A DNA stretch of 64,000 nt from Alopecurus myosuroides (GCA_028641055.1 CM054061.1:56186993-56250992); one strand, 5' to 3'; counted from the stretch's first letter, positions 1 through 11,060 are shown. The notes: generated from the letters alone by a model not told the origin. Numbers and translations: made by a program.

Positions 1-592
1 GTATCACGGTGCTGGAGAAGGTTGGTCTGGCATCAGATTTCATATGGTCCGAGGCCAAGACACCACAGGAATTTCTCGGTTCTGTTACTAAGATCTCTTT
101 TGATGATCCTGCATCTCTGCCGATCAAGATCATGAGCTTACTACAGAGGAGGTAAAATGCCTCTGTGAGGATCTACAGGTGCTGGACAAAAACAGCTACA
201 AGCATATCTTGAGGTGGCGTGTTCGCATAAGGAAAGCACTGTCATCATCTTCTTCACAAGTTAAACCAAAGGTTGATGATGCTACTACCGCGGACACCAA
301 GGTCAAGGATGACGGTCAACTTTTGCATGACATGGAGGAACTGGTGAGTGTCATTGACAGCAAGAAAACGAAGCGTCAGTCAAGACGCCGTGCCAAGGAT
401 AAATCACACAAGGCAACAGATGTGCAGACTAATGCTACAGAAGATGGTTGTGGCGATGAAGACCAACTGGACGAGATGCTCGATGAGGCTTATGAGCGTT
501 ATGTGACAAAAAAGGGTGGTGAAGTAACGCAAGAACACAAACGTGCCAAGCAAATTGATGCTGATGCTGATTCGGTAGATGTCTCGTGCTGA
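1..592 (+). pseudogene. Spb1/FtsJ3-like rRNA 2'-O-methyltransferase fragment, frameshifted and truncated
   Basis: Two overlapping frames translate to sequence I recognise as the region just downstream of the methyltransferase domain in Spb1/FtsJ3, the nucleolar enzyme that methylates pre-60S rRNA. Frame 1 (from base 3 to about 128) contains the KISFDD block. The second frame (from about 128 to the stop at 590-592) contains a CEDLQVLDK block, an ILRWR..IRKAL block, a basic KRQSRRRAKDK stretch and AYERYVTKKGGE. The frames join where one base appears lost in aagatcat (about 126-130), so the reading frame is broken unless an unseen intron intervenes. The match stops at a TGA shortly after the KRAKQID motif, so the long acidic middle and the Spb1 C-terminal domain of the roughly 800-residue family are missing. 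The methyltransferase domain may lie upstream of the window. It is either a truncated gene end or a pseudogene; I favour pseudogene. Confidence 0.7.
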
Positions 593-1928
593 ATTTTCGC
601 CTATTGGATAGTATGTAGCTCTCTACTGCTGAGTTTTCTTATACGTTTACTACTATGAGCCTTTTATATATGTCAGAAAAAGTTCTATAAGTTGAGTTAT
701 CTTGTTTTGGACGATTACTGGATTATAATTTATAATACATGGCCTTATGTGTTGAATGCCTAAAAAGAATCGGAAACGGGTGTTGTAGTCTCGACCTAGG
801 GTTGGGAGAGTACAGCGTACTGTATAGCCTCTTACGTTCTACAATGTTATTTTTTTTTATCTAGGAACTACAATTTCATATTTTCAAAGAAAACAGTAGG
901 TTGATTGACCTAGAAAATATTTACAGCAAACTTGAAATCCATGTTATATTTTAACCCAAAGGCTGTGTTTCTTTTTATTGTATCTCTTGCAGTGTCCGTC
1001 TAGATTGCAGTTTTTGTGCAATTTTACATTCTCTTTATGCAATTACACTTTTTTAAAATCGGTTGTGATTTCACGAACGCGCAGTAAATTGTGTTCTAGG
1101 CGGTCCCAAATTGTATCTATCAATGCAATGAAACCTAAGCTTTTGATCCTTCAAAATAAGAAAAGGTTTACCTTGCCTTTCTTACAGCAGTTTTGAAAAA
1201 AAAAAACTGGGTTCTGAGCAGATTGGGAAGCCGGCTAAAGCTCAGCACTTCCTTCATCCAGTCGAGTTAGTTTAACTGGCCATGTCTTATACTGAATTTT
1301 TGCTTGTTGGTTAGCTCTCTACCGCTGAAGTTTTGTCTGTCCAGCTAGCCGGCAACCCAGATTGCTAGCCATTTCGTTATACGTCTGCTGTGACCAATTT
1401 CACATCTGTAATAAAAGTACTACAAGTTGCTAACCTAACTTTTTGGTGGACGGTAATTTTATGATTCATGGTCTGTCTGTGTGGAATGCCTCGAAAAACT
1501 AGAAACGGATGTAGGATTAGTACAGACTCGATGTTGGTTGAGAGAGTACAGGGACTGTCTGCCCCCAATCGGTCTATGGAAGACTCCTAGGCATTCCAAG
1601 GATTTTTATTTCAGAAACTCCAGTTTCATAATTTTTTGAATGAAAACGGTCTTATAGACCCTATGCTTGTATTAATAGAATGATTTTTGCACAATAAGTT
1701 GGTAGAAGCTTGACATCCTGTGTTGTATTTAGAACTAAACTGCAATTTGTGTGCAATACACTGTCTTATGCAAATTGCGATTTTAGAAATCCATCTGTGA
1801 TTTCATGAATTCGTAGGCAACGGTGTTGTTGGCGGTCCCAAATTATATCCGTCGATGCAATGAGATGTAAGCTTTGGGGCTTTGAGTAGAAGAAAAGTTT
1901 GACAATACATTTCTTACAGCATGTTGTA
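588..1928 (+). repeat. Diverged tandem duplication of the Spb1-like 3' flank
   Basis: Unit 1 (about 588-1198) and unit 2 (about 1290-1928) align collinearly. Both begin with a ctgaatttt motif; in unit 1 this contains the TGA stop of the Spb1-like frame. Both continue through gctctctac[ct]gctga, atacgt, a shared tggaatgcct-type block, and end in ggcggtcccaaatt (1100 and 1831) followed by atgcaatga and agctttt. The offset drifts from about 700 to about 730 bp through indels. No coding potential was seen in either unit. It looks like an old direct duplication covering the former 3' untranslated region. Confidence 0.7.
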
Positions 1929-2550
1929 CTCATACGTAAAAATCACAGTAACTGAAAAGTATTCTTACAAACAATGAAGTACAGTTCCTTGATTCCCTCC
2001 GAAAGTATTATTACAGTAATATTCTGGCAAAGCCAGTTCCTTTTTCCTTGTGGCATCAAGAAGCCGAGTGGTTAGCCAATTGCATTTCCATATCTCAGAG
2101 TTGAGAGTTGAGATTTGGACGAGTCTGGGTGGACGTCGGCCAAAAAGGCGACATCTCTCCACTGCATTTCCATCGCATCAGAGTATCAGACGATTGCCCC
2201 AATCATATCCATGCCAAACACAATAATCTAGGAGTATATCGTAAAAGAAGTTGGGTACAAAAAACTTAAAAGTGCACGTCACTTGAGTTAGTCAACTTCT
2301 TCCTGGACTAAACTAGTTGCACAGCTCGCGGATGTCAACGTCGTACGCTGCCTGGAGATGAAAAGTTCAGGTGCTCTTTTTCTGTGCCTGCTCTTTGTTT
2401 TGTGTGTGTGTGAGGGAAGGCGTTGACTCCCTCCGGCCTTTGTGAAGAATTGGGATCGGAGTTGACTCTGTAACCTGGAACACAAAGTAAAAGCAGGCAG
2501 CCATATGCAGCGTACTTGTTTTCAAGTGCACGGAACAAAGATTCGATGTA

Positions 2551-2653
2551 CTCCCTCCGATCCATATTAATGGTCGCTAAATCGGATGTATCTAGCACTA
2601 AAATATGTCTAGATACATCCAATTTAGCGACCATTAATATGGATCGGAGGGAG
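2551..2653. mobile_element. Stowaway MITE, 103 bp
   Basis: The terminal inverted repeat CTCCCTCCGATCCATATTAA extends into an almost perfect whole-element palindrome, flanked by TA on both sides (2549-2550 and 2654-2655). This is the signature of Stowaway elements moved by Tc1/mariner transposases. It is nearly the same length and has the same outer arms as the element at 11457-11559, but a different inner arm. Confidence 0.93.
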
Positions 2654-4669
2654 TACCGAGAGCTAATTGAAGCTAAAAGTTGATGATCGGATCCCACGCG
2701 ACTATGTTCGTTTCTGCGAAAGACTGGCACACCAGCACCCGCCAGATCACAGACCCGTGGTGTAATAATTTCGAGCTTCAAGTGAACCATCGTGAGCCGT
2801 GTCGTTTCTGCTAGCTGTTTTCTTGTGCAGTTGGAGAAAATTGGACGGCAGATGCATACTTGGCTGGGTGGTGAAGTGGAGTGGAGCGGTAGCAAGCAAT
2901 CCAGTGGCGGCACGCACCAGAAGAGCCGGCCGGTTGTTGCTGCAGAGACGATGGAGTGGGCGGCGACGTGTTCACGCCGGGAAGGAACGAACGAATCAAG
3001 CAACGCATCCAACTCACGCGACGGCTGATTTCGGTTTCGGTCGTCCCGCGCCGCAAAAGCACGCCCCACCTGGCTTTCGGTCGCGGCCGGGCGGCATCCG
3101 CGTCGGCATCGGCATGGGCCAGCCGCAGCCGGAAGAGCCCCACACCACACCCTCCGAAAGCATCTGCCGTCCCGTCCGGACACCGCGGCGACGTGGCCGA
3201 TGCGATTTCACAGTATATGCGCCTGGTGATAGCTGCCATCCAGGACTTCGCATGTGCGGCCCGCGGCGGCGAGTGCTTTCCCAGTGAACGTGCCTCTTTA
3301 TTAATCCACCGGAGATATTCCTGCCATCCTCGTCATTATACTCCAATATATCCAAGAAATTTTGGCACATCGCAATGTGACTTCGAAATTTCGGACTAGA
3401 ATCAAAACGAATTTTGGACTAAATTTAAATTTGGTCGTTTTTCAGTCAATTTTTTTAAAAAAACCCAATTTCGGTTTATCGCAATTTTGAATTATTAATT
3501 GTCCCAACCAATGGAGCAGGTGAATCCCAGATATCACAGAGAGGTACAGGCGTGCAGTTCAACTTACTAGGCGAGCACATACCGGCTGACACAGAGGATA
3601 CATGGGAGCAGTGTGCAGGTAAGGGCGAGACCACGTCGTGTCTCTGACAGAGGGGACATAGCACACAGTACATGACGCAGAGTGGACTTTCGTCTCTGTG
3701 TCGGACGGCGTGCGCTGCGCCACAGTGTGTTTCGCCTAACCCATGTATCCTCTCCGTGGCCACCGGTATATAAGGTGGCCACACCCTCCTGCGCAAGGGA
3801 CGACGATTTGAGAGTGAGACTCATTCGCATTAGTGCTCTGCAGCTCCTTCTTCTTCCTCTAGCTAGGAGAGCTCGAGGATTAAGCTTGTCTGTCTCTATA
3901 TATGTGGGAAATTAGGTACATGGCGTGTGTTTTCTGTTTCTCGTGTGTACTTCTTAGTGCGCTATCCCTCTCTGAATACCAACATCGTCCATCGACGCTT
4001 AACTTAACCCGTCCCATGACATCTGTCGTGACACTACCACGACAGAGCGGATTTGCAAGGTTGATAGTATTTAAAGTTGAGGATTTGATTTCACTAGCAG
4101 CTATGAGTTCAAAGTTTATTTTAGAACTTTTTTCATATGTTTAATGAGCTCTAACGAGCCGAGCTAACCACGGAGCTAGCTCGTAAAGTTTAACGAGCTC
4201 TAATGAGTCGGTTCGCTTGAAATAAGTTTAAGAAATTTTGATGCAACTATTTTAGTGCCTGTCGAAATATTTGTAACCTCAAAACTTTGGACCGTATTCA
4301 AAATATTTTAATCTTAACTTAAATTACTACAAATTTCGCTTAAAAAAATATTTTGACACATCGCAATTGGAAAGAATCTATTAGTTCTCTGAATATTTAG
4401 ATATTTTTGTGAGGTTTAAATATTTTGTAACAAAAACCTAATAGCACAAAACATCTAACGCCACGTGCGTTCCCGAGGAGACGTGCAAGAGATATATGAT
4501 CATTGTTATAATTGTAGATTGGAAATTTCTCCCCTGGCTGGAGCCACCACCACGTAAGGCCGTTCGGAGTGGCCAAACCGTGGTATTTGCCAACTTTGCA
4601 AGAGGAAAACTGAATCCGCAACCGCATCTCGTTTTCGAGTGCCCCAGTGGCCCTATACCATTAGGGTTT
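2654..4669. other. No assignable gene; GC-rich stretch, then AT-rich DNA
   Basis: Bases 2820-3290 are GC-rich and open in several frames on both strands, but none of the translations resembles a family I know, so I read the frames as compositional. Bases 3400-3530 and 4050-4440 are AT-rich without recognisable elements. A TATA-like box near 3767 is listed separately. Confidence 0.4.
3756..3782 (+). promoter_or_regulatory. TATA-like box inside a short inverted repeat
   Basis: TATATAAG (3767-3774) sits between GTGGCCACC and GGTGGCCAC, which are reverse complements. The context (gc-rich upstream, pyrimidine-rich leader downstream) resembles a plant core promoter, perhaps of a lost gene or an LTR. 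No coding sequence follows within several hundred bases. Confidence 0.25.
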
Positions 4670-5091
4670 AGAACATGATCATCTCTTGGCTTGGGCTTCG
4701 AAACATTGGCACGTCGGTTTGGGTCTCCCTCTCCTCGGTCAAGGACCGGTAGGAGTCGGTCATCTACAAAGCATGGCACGAGGAGAAAGCCTTTGGCCTC
4801 GCTTATTATGTTAGTTACTTGGAAATTTGGAGCCATCGTAACGCGAGAGTTTTCCACAAGGTCTCCACCATGCCGACCGTCGTTGTTTGCGATATCAAGT
4901 CGGAGTCGGTGCTATGGAGCTCGGCGGGGGCAAAACACGTGAGCTCGATCATGCCGCGAGACCAGTCTTGGGTTCGCGGCTTTCTTTTAACTTTTTTTGA
5001 GCGTTTTGCTATGTATGTAAATTGCTCAAAAAAAACACCCCTCCTTAGTTAATGAGATGACGCTAATCTTTTGCCTTCGTTTAAAAAAAAA
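4670..5091 (+). mobile_element. LINE 3' end fragment (ORF2 C-terminus, 3' UTR, short A tail)
   Basis: Translation around 4800-4960 gives a LINE ORF2 tail: a WxxRNARVFH motif followed by IKSE..LWSSAGAKHVSSIMPR, which in plant LINEs lies after the zf-RVT region. It is followed by aatgagatgacgctaatctt, ttgcct and an A run (5083-5092). Frame changes near 4800 show decay. Only the extreme 3' end is present, as expected from 5'-truncated retroposition. Confidence 0.7.

Positions 5092-5094
<3 letters not shown>

Positions 5095-5127
<33 letters not shown>
5095..5127 (+). repeat. Poly-G tract (33 G)
   Basis: Thirty-three consecutive G residues follow the A tail of the LINE fragment, then A and five more G. 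The exact length is unreliable in most sequencing chemistries. A G-quadruplex could form on this strand. Confidence 0.95.
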
Positions 5128-5128
<1 letters not shown>

Positions 5129-5228
5129 GGGGGCTTGTTGGTAGTGAACCAACCAAGATGATGATGGTGTTGCTGCCTTTCATATACTTTCTGTTCATGG
5201 TCATGAGTTTGGTCTGTGAAGAGTCTTG

Positions 5229-5306
5229 GTCAAATTGGTTTCTAGGAATTTCACAGAATTGGTTCCTAGATGTTTTTTTTTTTTAAGGAATTGGTTCCTA
5301 GATGTT
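5229..5306 (+). repeat. Short direct repeats around a T run
   Basis: A 19-bp unit beginning gaattggttcctagatg occurs at 5256-5274 and 5288-5306. The two copies are separated by a T run and AAG. A weaker third copy (caaattggtttctagg) lies at about 5231-5246. Confidence 0.7.
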
Positions 5307-5939
5307 GGGTGCAGAAGCACACGCACGAATTTGGTCCGGTGGTGCTGCACCATAGTACAGTATATAGCGGTGGACTTGGCATATGCCACAGTGTAAAAGT
5401 AGCAACCGTGGCGACCGAACTGGCCAACCCCTTCCAGTCCGGCTGGTGCACCCGCTGACCTGGGCCAACACGGACGTCCACTCTCACGTCACACCTCGCT
5501 TCATCCATGACGATGTACGCACAGACCATGCACGCGACTTTGACGAGCAATTGTACTCCCCCAAAATAGCTCCTTCCAGGAATGAGAAGTCCTCTTCTCA
5601 GCTTGAGCAGACGACCTGGGATGGGATGCCATATTTCGCACGGTTGGCTCGTTTGCGACACGCGGGTTAAGAATGTTGAGGCCGAGCGCCAAGGTTGGTC
5701 AAGCCCTTGCGTTCCCACTCACCGCCCAGCCCCGGGGAAACCCATATCCATGTTTGATGCGCCGACGGCAGCGAGCGCGTGCTCGAGAAGAGAACCCAAC
5801 GGAACTTGCTTCCCACGCCTTTTCCTAATCCGAACATCCCAATCAATAGCACACCTTCAATGTTCTAAACTTGCAATCGCTCCAACTTTTCTTCAACACA
5901 AGTGCAAACCTTTCCTTTTTACTCTCTCCTCTTCTATCC
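5307..5939 (+). other. Upstream region of the kinase gene
   Basis: No coding sequence was recognised. Two ACGT cores (gacgtcc near 5472 and cacgtca near 5487) lie about 450 bp upstream of the TATA box. ACGT cores are the centre of ABA-response elements, but two occurrences could be chance. Confidence 0.3.
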
Positions 5940-5947
5940 TATATATA
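5940..5947 (+). promoter_or_regulatory. TATA box of the kinase gene
   Basis: TATATATA lies 112 bp upstream of the kinase ATG in a pyrimidine-rich setting. This would give a 5' UTR of roughly 80-90 nt, normal for a grass gene. Confidence 0.65.
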
Positions 5948-6058
5948 CGCTCACCCGCCACAGAAAAGCACAAGTAACCTCGACACCAACAGAGGATCAA
6001 CAGAAACCACCACCGCATCGCAATTCGCAATTGGGAACAGTCGAACAGGGCAAAGAAG

Positions 6059-7405
6059 ATGGCCATTTCCGGGAGCAAGCAATGGACGCGGGTGCGGACG
6101 CTGGGCCGCGGTGCTTCGGGGGCGGAAGTGTTTCTGGCGGCCGACGACGCGTCAGGCGAGCTGTTCGCGGTCAAATCGGCGTGCGCATCCGGCGCCGCGG
6201 AGCTGAGGAGGGAGCAGGCGATCATGTCCGCGCTGCGCTCGCCCCGCGTCGTCTCCTGCGTCGGCGGCCACGCTGGACGCGATGGCTCGTACCAGCTCTT
6301 CCTCGAGTTCGCCCCCGGCGGCTCCCTCGCCGACGAGGTGGCGAAGAGCTGCGGCCTCGATGAGCGCTCCGTGCGCGGGTATGCGGCGGACGTCGTCAGA
6401 TGCCTCGCGTACCTCCACGAGGAGTCCGTGGTGCACGGCGATGTTAAGGCGCGGAACGTCGTGATCGGCGCCGACGGCCGTGCCAAGCTCGCCGACTTCG
6501 GGTGCGCGAGGAGTTCCATTGCCGGCGGGAAGACCATTGGCGGCACGCCGGCATTCATGGCGCCGGAGGTGGCCCGTGGCGACCAGCAGGGCCCAGCCGC
6601 CGACGTGTGGGCGCTGGGATGCACGATCGTCGAAATGGCCACCGGTCGCGCACCCTGGAGCGGCATGGACGGCGACGGGCTCGCGGCGATGCACCGGATC
6701 GGGTACACGGAAGCAGTTCCCGAGGTACCACAATGGTTGTCCGCAGAGGCAAAGGATTTTCTGTCCACGTGTTTGATCAGACAACCAGCTGAGCGGTGCA
6801 CGGCCGCGCAACTGCTGGAGCACCCGTTCTTGGCAACCGCCGTAGTCGACGCGAAGCCGCAAGCCGTGGAGGGCAAATGGGTGTCACCGAAGAGCACCCT
6901 GGACGCGGCATTCTGGGAGTCGGAGTCCGACAGCGAGGAGGCCGACGACGAGCTGTCGTCGCATAGGGCGGCCGAGAGGATCAAGGCATTGGCCTGTCCT
7001 GCCTCGGCGCTCCCGGACTGGGACTCCGAGGAGGGCTGGATCGACGTGCTCTCTTGTTCAACCGAATCTTCCGACGCAACTGTGGTGCCGGACGAGGAGA
7101 AGACTGGCCAGAACGACGCAATCTCAAGTGGAGAACAAGCCACAGAGCCCGGCGTTCTCGACACTGCACCGGAGTACATCAGCAACGTCCTCAATGCAGG
7201 AGACGCCGACGATGATTCAGTTAGGCACTGTAGGGATCAGTGTTTGCGATGTTTAGTTAGCCAGCAATTACCGTATAAATTACTACTCCTACACGCCTGC
7301 TACAGATGGTTAAATGAAATTGATTTTGTTCTTGCACATACACTCTGCTTTGCACTGCTCCCCTGTATCTTCGCTCGGGACAGCCCCGTTCCCGAGCGCG
7401 TCTGA
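6059..7405 (+). CDS. MAPKKK17/18-like serine/threonine protein kinase, single exon
   Basis: A 448-codon intronless frame encodes a complete kinase domain of the plant MEKK type. Visible are the glycine loop LGRGASGAEV (residues 15-24), the ATP lysine K39 in FAVK, the helix-C glutamate E52, and the catalytic loop HGDVKARN (126-133) with D128. DFG is at 146-148, GTPAFMAPE at 162-170 and the closing HPF near 260. HGD in place of HRD is usual for the MAPKKK17/18/20 branch, which acts upstream of MKK3 in ABA signalling in Arabidopsis; the role here is inferred from that family. After the domain comes an acidic region rich in D, E and S. The last 60 or so residues look like translated 3' UTR: a hydrophobic, Leu- and Cys-rich stretch in AT-richer DNA. 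The real stop may have been lost. The start is chosen because it directly precedes the domain and follows a TATA box and short leader. Confidence 0.9.
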   Translation: MAISGSKQWTRVRTLGRGASGAEVFLAADDASGELFAVKSACASGAAELRREQAIMSALRSPRVVSCVGGHAGRDGSYQLFLEFAPGGSLADEVAKSCGLDERSVRGYAADVVRCLAYLHEESVVHGDVKARNVVIGADGRAKLADFGCARSSIAGGKTIGGTPAFMAPEVARGDQQGPAADVWALGCTIVEMATGRAPWSGMDGDGLAAMHRIGYTEAVPEVPQWLSAEAKDFLSTCLIRQPAERCTAAQLLEHPFLATAVVDAKPQAVEGKWVSPKSTLDAAFWESESDSEEADDELSSHRAAERIKALACPASALPDWDSEEGWIDVLSCSTESSDATVVPDEEKTGQNDAISSGEQATEPGVLDTAPEYISNVLNAGDADDDSVRHCRDQCLRCLVSQQLPYKLLLLHACYRWLNEIDFVLAHTLCFALLPCIFARDSPVPERV

Positions 7406-7440
7406 CGACTTGGCCAACGCCGGCGGCGGGCTGCGCGTAA

Positions 7441-8541
7441 GGGCATGTACAACGCAGCCTCTTGTAGGGGCGCTAGGGAATTTATTCCCAGCAGTTATGG
7501 CCGAATCCCGCTCGACCCCGGGATTTCTCCTTGCGTCGACGCCAGGTATTGCGTCGGGCGCTTAGCTTCTTTTTTCCGCTCGAGGCGGATTGGCGAGCGT
7601 CAGGCGCTAGCTCCGGTCGCTATAAAAACAACATTTGAGAGTGGAACAATTTATTCCTCGACTGTTTAACAGAATCCACCTCAATAGTAGCTACTCCATC
7701 AAGCAAAATCCATCAAAAAAATCTTGACAGTAGCTGCCACTACCAGCAAAAACGAATTTGGCAGGAAAGATGACCAGTCCCTTCCCCTGATGGCAATGTC
7801 CGATAGTTCCCACCTCTGAGCAAAACACCTAGTCCAAGGAATCAAGATGCTCATCGCAGACACCAATAAACTGTATCGTTTCAAAGGAGCTGCAGGATTT
7901 GAAATTATACCTTAATCCTGAAGTTCGTACCAGCCTACCAGGCCGATTGAGTGGATTGGTTGCCGCATCAACGCGACGTCGTCCACAACTGAGGCGCCAT
8001 GAGCGCAGCACTTCTGGGGCTTGCGACAACGGATTGGCGGGCTTGGTGGGCTCGCCAATGGGAGCTGCGCGGGATCCTCCCAGGATCTACCGTGGCGTTG
8101 AAGAGCAGGAGATTCACGCCGGCCGAGTCTCCTCCAGGTATCAAAATTGAGGGGGTGGAGTACCAGATATCATGGCCTCGTCGCCGGCCAGATGAAATAG
8201 CGCCCTGCTCGCTGGATTTGAGCACCGCCGAGGGAGACGGCCGGTCACGGGGTGCTCGGCGCCGGCGGCAAAGAGAGCGAGATAGAGAAGCGAGGAGGAC
8301 TGAGGAATGACGGTCGGGTAGCCTACGGCTGTCCCAAGCGGCTACCAGAAGAGTCTGGCGATGTGGAGCCGTGGAGGAAGGACGCCGCTAGCGTGCATTT
8401 TCGTATTTTTTTCTTAATTCCGCTAGCGACCAAATAGGCGTCTGGCAATGTAGAGCAAAGACGCTAGCTATCAATTCGATTTTTCCTGATTATTTTTATT
8501 CGCTCAAGCGTCCATCCAAGCGGCTCCCGCTGTACATGCTC
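7441..8541. mobile_element. Non-autonomous TIR element, PIF/Harbinger type, 1.1 kb
   Basis: The left end GGGCATGTACAACG and the reverse complement of the right end, GAGCATGTACAGCG, are imperfect inverted repeats. Both ends are flanked by TAA (7438-7440 and 8542-8544), the 3-bp TWA duplication of PIF/Harbinger elements. GC-rich interior frames (for example 7999-8310) show no recognisable transposase, so it would need enzyme from elsewhere. It inserted just 36 bp past the kinase stop. Confidence 0.75.
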
Positions 8542-8913
8542 TAAGTACAGGTGGACGCGCACCACGGCGTGTCGTCGTGCTCAACTGGTTGGGCAACCTA
8601 GCGATGCCGATGCCAGCCCCGATTCCATCCAGTGCCTTTTTGTGTTGCTCTCGCACATCTTTCTTTCTGCTGCCATTTCAAGCAACGGACCGAGTACGCC
8701 GACGTCGCGGCTCGGGCGACACCGCTCCTGTGATCAGTTCCTCGCTTTCTTTCTTTTTGCAAAATACCTTGATCCGTTCCTGTTTGGCCGCAACAATATA
8801 TATGCTGTTGCGCAAGAATAGTTGCCTAACTAATCTACTCATCATGTACCACTCCAGCCTAGACATGATTAATTGCTTTGGTTGCGACGTCATCTCCGCA
8901 AAGGAACGCCTTA
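8542..8913. other. No feature seen between two TIR elements
   Basis: Mixed-composition spacer of about 370 bases without recognisable genes or repeats. Confidence 0.5.
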
Positions 8914-10774
8914 GGGCATCTCCGGTCGTTGCGCCCCCCCAGGGCCCAAAACGCCGCCGTTTTGGAGCCGCCGCGGCGCCAATCGGTGCTAATCTGGAAC
9001 ATGGGGGACAGGCTTCCCAGTCGCTTCCCGAGCCCAAATTTCGGCCCAAAGAAAACTCGATTTGAAACTAGGCGCATTTTATTGATTTCAGACAAAGTTC
9101 GTACAATTTCGACGCAAATTTAAACTAAAACGCAAATTTAAACCTAAACTACTTAAGGCCCAGGCGCTCAGCGATGGCCTGGCTGTAGTCGACGTCGTCG
9201 CCGTCGTCGTCGTCGTCGTCGGGGCCGTCCCCGGCGCGCCTGCTCGTTCCCTGTCCGGGGTCGCCGCAGCCGGAGTTGCCCCACCTGCTCGCCGCGAGGG
9301 CTCGCTGGTACTCGACCTCCTCGTCGGAGTCAGGGTCGAGCACGACGTAGAAGGGGTCCTTCGTCGGCGGCGGGGGAGGGCCGCGGCGGCGGGCCGCGTT
9401 GGCGGCAGCCTCCTGGTCGCGAGCCGCCTTGCGCTGCTCGGCCTCAGCGAGCAGGCGGCGCTGGAGCTCCAGCTCCTCGGCGGTGCTCTCCCGCAGACTC
9501 CAGTCCGCGGCGACGTCGTCGGCGATGGGGCTGGAGCGTGTTGCGGGACAGCTCCAGCGCGGCCTTCTGGCCAGGCCACTCCTCGTCGTCGTCGTCCTCG
9601 GTCGGCTCCGTCTTCGGACGGACCGCGCGCTCGAATCCGGCGTCCTGTCGCTGGCGTGGCTCGCCAATGCGCAGGGCGCCGCCGCTGCGCCTGCGGACAG
9701 GCGCGCCGGAGTTCAGAATAGGGGGGGTGAGAGAGAAAGAGTGGGCGCCGGAGGAGCTCGAGTGGGCGCCGGAGGAGCTCGAGGTGGCCATCCGTTGCGC
9801 ATCCCACGCGGAGTTCTGCCAGGGCTGCGTCTCCAGTCGCGGCGCGTTGCCGCCGTGGATGTAGTCCAGCACCCACTCGAGAGTGCGGTGCTGGCCTCCC
9901 TACCAGCGGCGGCGCCCGTGGCCATTGGAGCGTCCCTCGACGGGGCCGTTGTCGCCCAAGGAGGCGAGCTCCCTGTCGCGGCGCCGCGTGAGTTCATCCC
10001 ACCAGAACTCGTCGTGGCCGTCCGCCGGTAGGCCTTCGTCCGCCGCTAGGCCTTCGCGCGCCTCGGCGATGGCCCGCCGGAACTCCGCGTCCGTTGACGG
10101 GAGCGGAGGCACGGGCACCCCGCCCGCGCTGAGGGCCCAGCGCGGCTGCCCGCCGCCAGAGCTCGGGAGGCGCATGTCCGGCGGGCACGGGTAGCCCGCG
10201 CGTTACAGCGCCATCGCCTCGCTCCGGCGAAGGTGGCGGCGGATCCAGCCGTTGGTGGCGGCGGCACTGTCGTAGCTCGCCATTTTTCGTGGAGGAAGGA
10301 GAGCTCGGGGGAGAGAGGAGAGCGCCGAGGAAGGAGAGAACAGCGAGGTGGAAGAATGGGGCGGGACGGCGAGCGGCGGGGCGTTTTGTAGCCTGCCGGG
10401 CATTTACTGCGCGCGCGTCCCCTCGCTGTCGCCCGCCACGCCATTACGCCGGCAGCTTTTGAACGGGCGCATGCACTGGGCGGCCGCCACGCCATAAACG
10501 CCGGCAGCATTTGACCGACGCGGGCGCCGAGAAGATGATCACGGGGGGTTCTGTTCCCGCGTTTATTCGGCGCGTCACTGACAGAGCTGACCCGCGCGCG
10601 CTGCCGCGCAGTTTCGCCGCAGGGTTCGGCCTGGGTGCCGCGGCGCGAAATAGCGCCGAAACGGCGATATTTGGCCTTCTGGGGGGGCCGACTGGTGAGG
10701 AAACGGCGCTATTCGCCGCTTCCGGCGCTAAAAAGGCCGCCTGAGGGGCTCGGGGGGAGCGACTGGAGCTGCCC
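8914..10774. mobile_element. TIR element with TTA duplication, carrying a minus-strand cargo gene
   Basis: The left end GGGCATCTCCGGTCGTTGC and the reverse complement of the right end, GGGCAGCTCCAGTCGCTCC, form the TIRs. TTA flanks both sides (8911-8913 and 10775-10777). The ends and the subterminal ggcgctaaaaa-type motifs match the element at 11941-14341, so the two belong to one family although their cargo differs. No transposase was seen. Confidence 0.8.
9149..10283 (-). pseudogene. Decayed cargo gene of unknown function in a PIF-like element
   Basis: Reading on the minus strand from ATG at 10283, the frame encodes a short N-terminal block (MASYDSAAATNGWIRRHLRR). It then carries PCPPDMRLP, an acidic helical region (DAEFRRAIAEAREGL), and VLDYIHGGNAP. 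A Ser-rich part follows, then an RRLLAEAEQRKAARDQEA helix and an acidic C-terminus rich in D. It is interrupted by in-frame stops at 10203-10205 and about 9900-9902. A frame change follows between about 9530 and 9560, before the ELELQRRLL block. I recall similar annotated-but-unnamed proteins from Triticeae genomes, but no function. Its placement inside TIRs suggests it is element cargo. Confidence 0.55.
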
Positions 10775-11060
10775 TTAGTATCTTTATTCTGACAATTATC
10801 TAATACTCAGTCGACTTTACTAAGTCTTCACATAATTGCATAAAAACTCAGTCAATTGCACACAGATTCACAAGTACTATGGTTTTCAAGTGTCCGATCT
10901 GAATATTTGTAAAGGCATTAGTAGTCGAAAATAAATTATAATCTATTCTGTTGTATTCAAACGACATATCGGAGAGCATAACATATTTATTCATGTGGTA
11001 ATTCTTTTGTCAGTTCTGCATAAAGTGGACACGTTTTTTTACCAAGCTTCAATGAAAACA

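Noticed and set aside
2335..3183. Long minus-strand frame of 282 codons overlapping several others
   Set aside because: It spans a Stowaway MITE, lies in GC-rich DNA that is open in many frames, and its translation resembles nothing known.
5071..5286. Frame with a poly-Gly run
   Set aside because: Translation of the poly-G tract.
5893..7194. 433-codon minus-strand frame opposite the kinase
   Set aside because: Shadow of the high-GC3 kinase gene; the kinase motifs are all on the plus strand.
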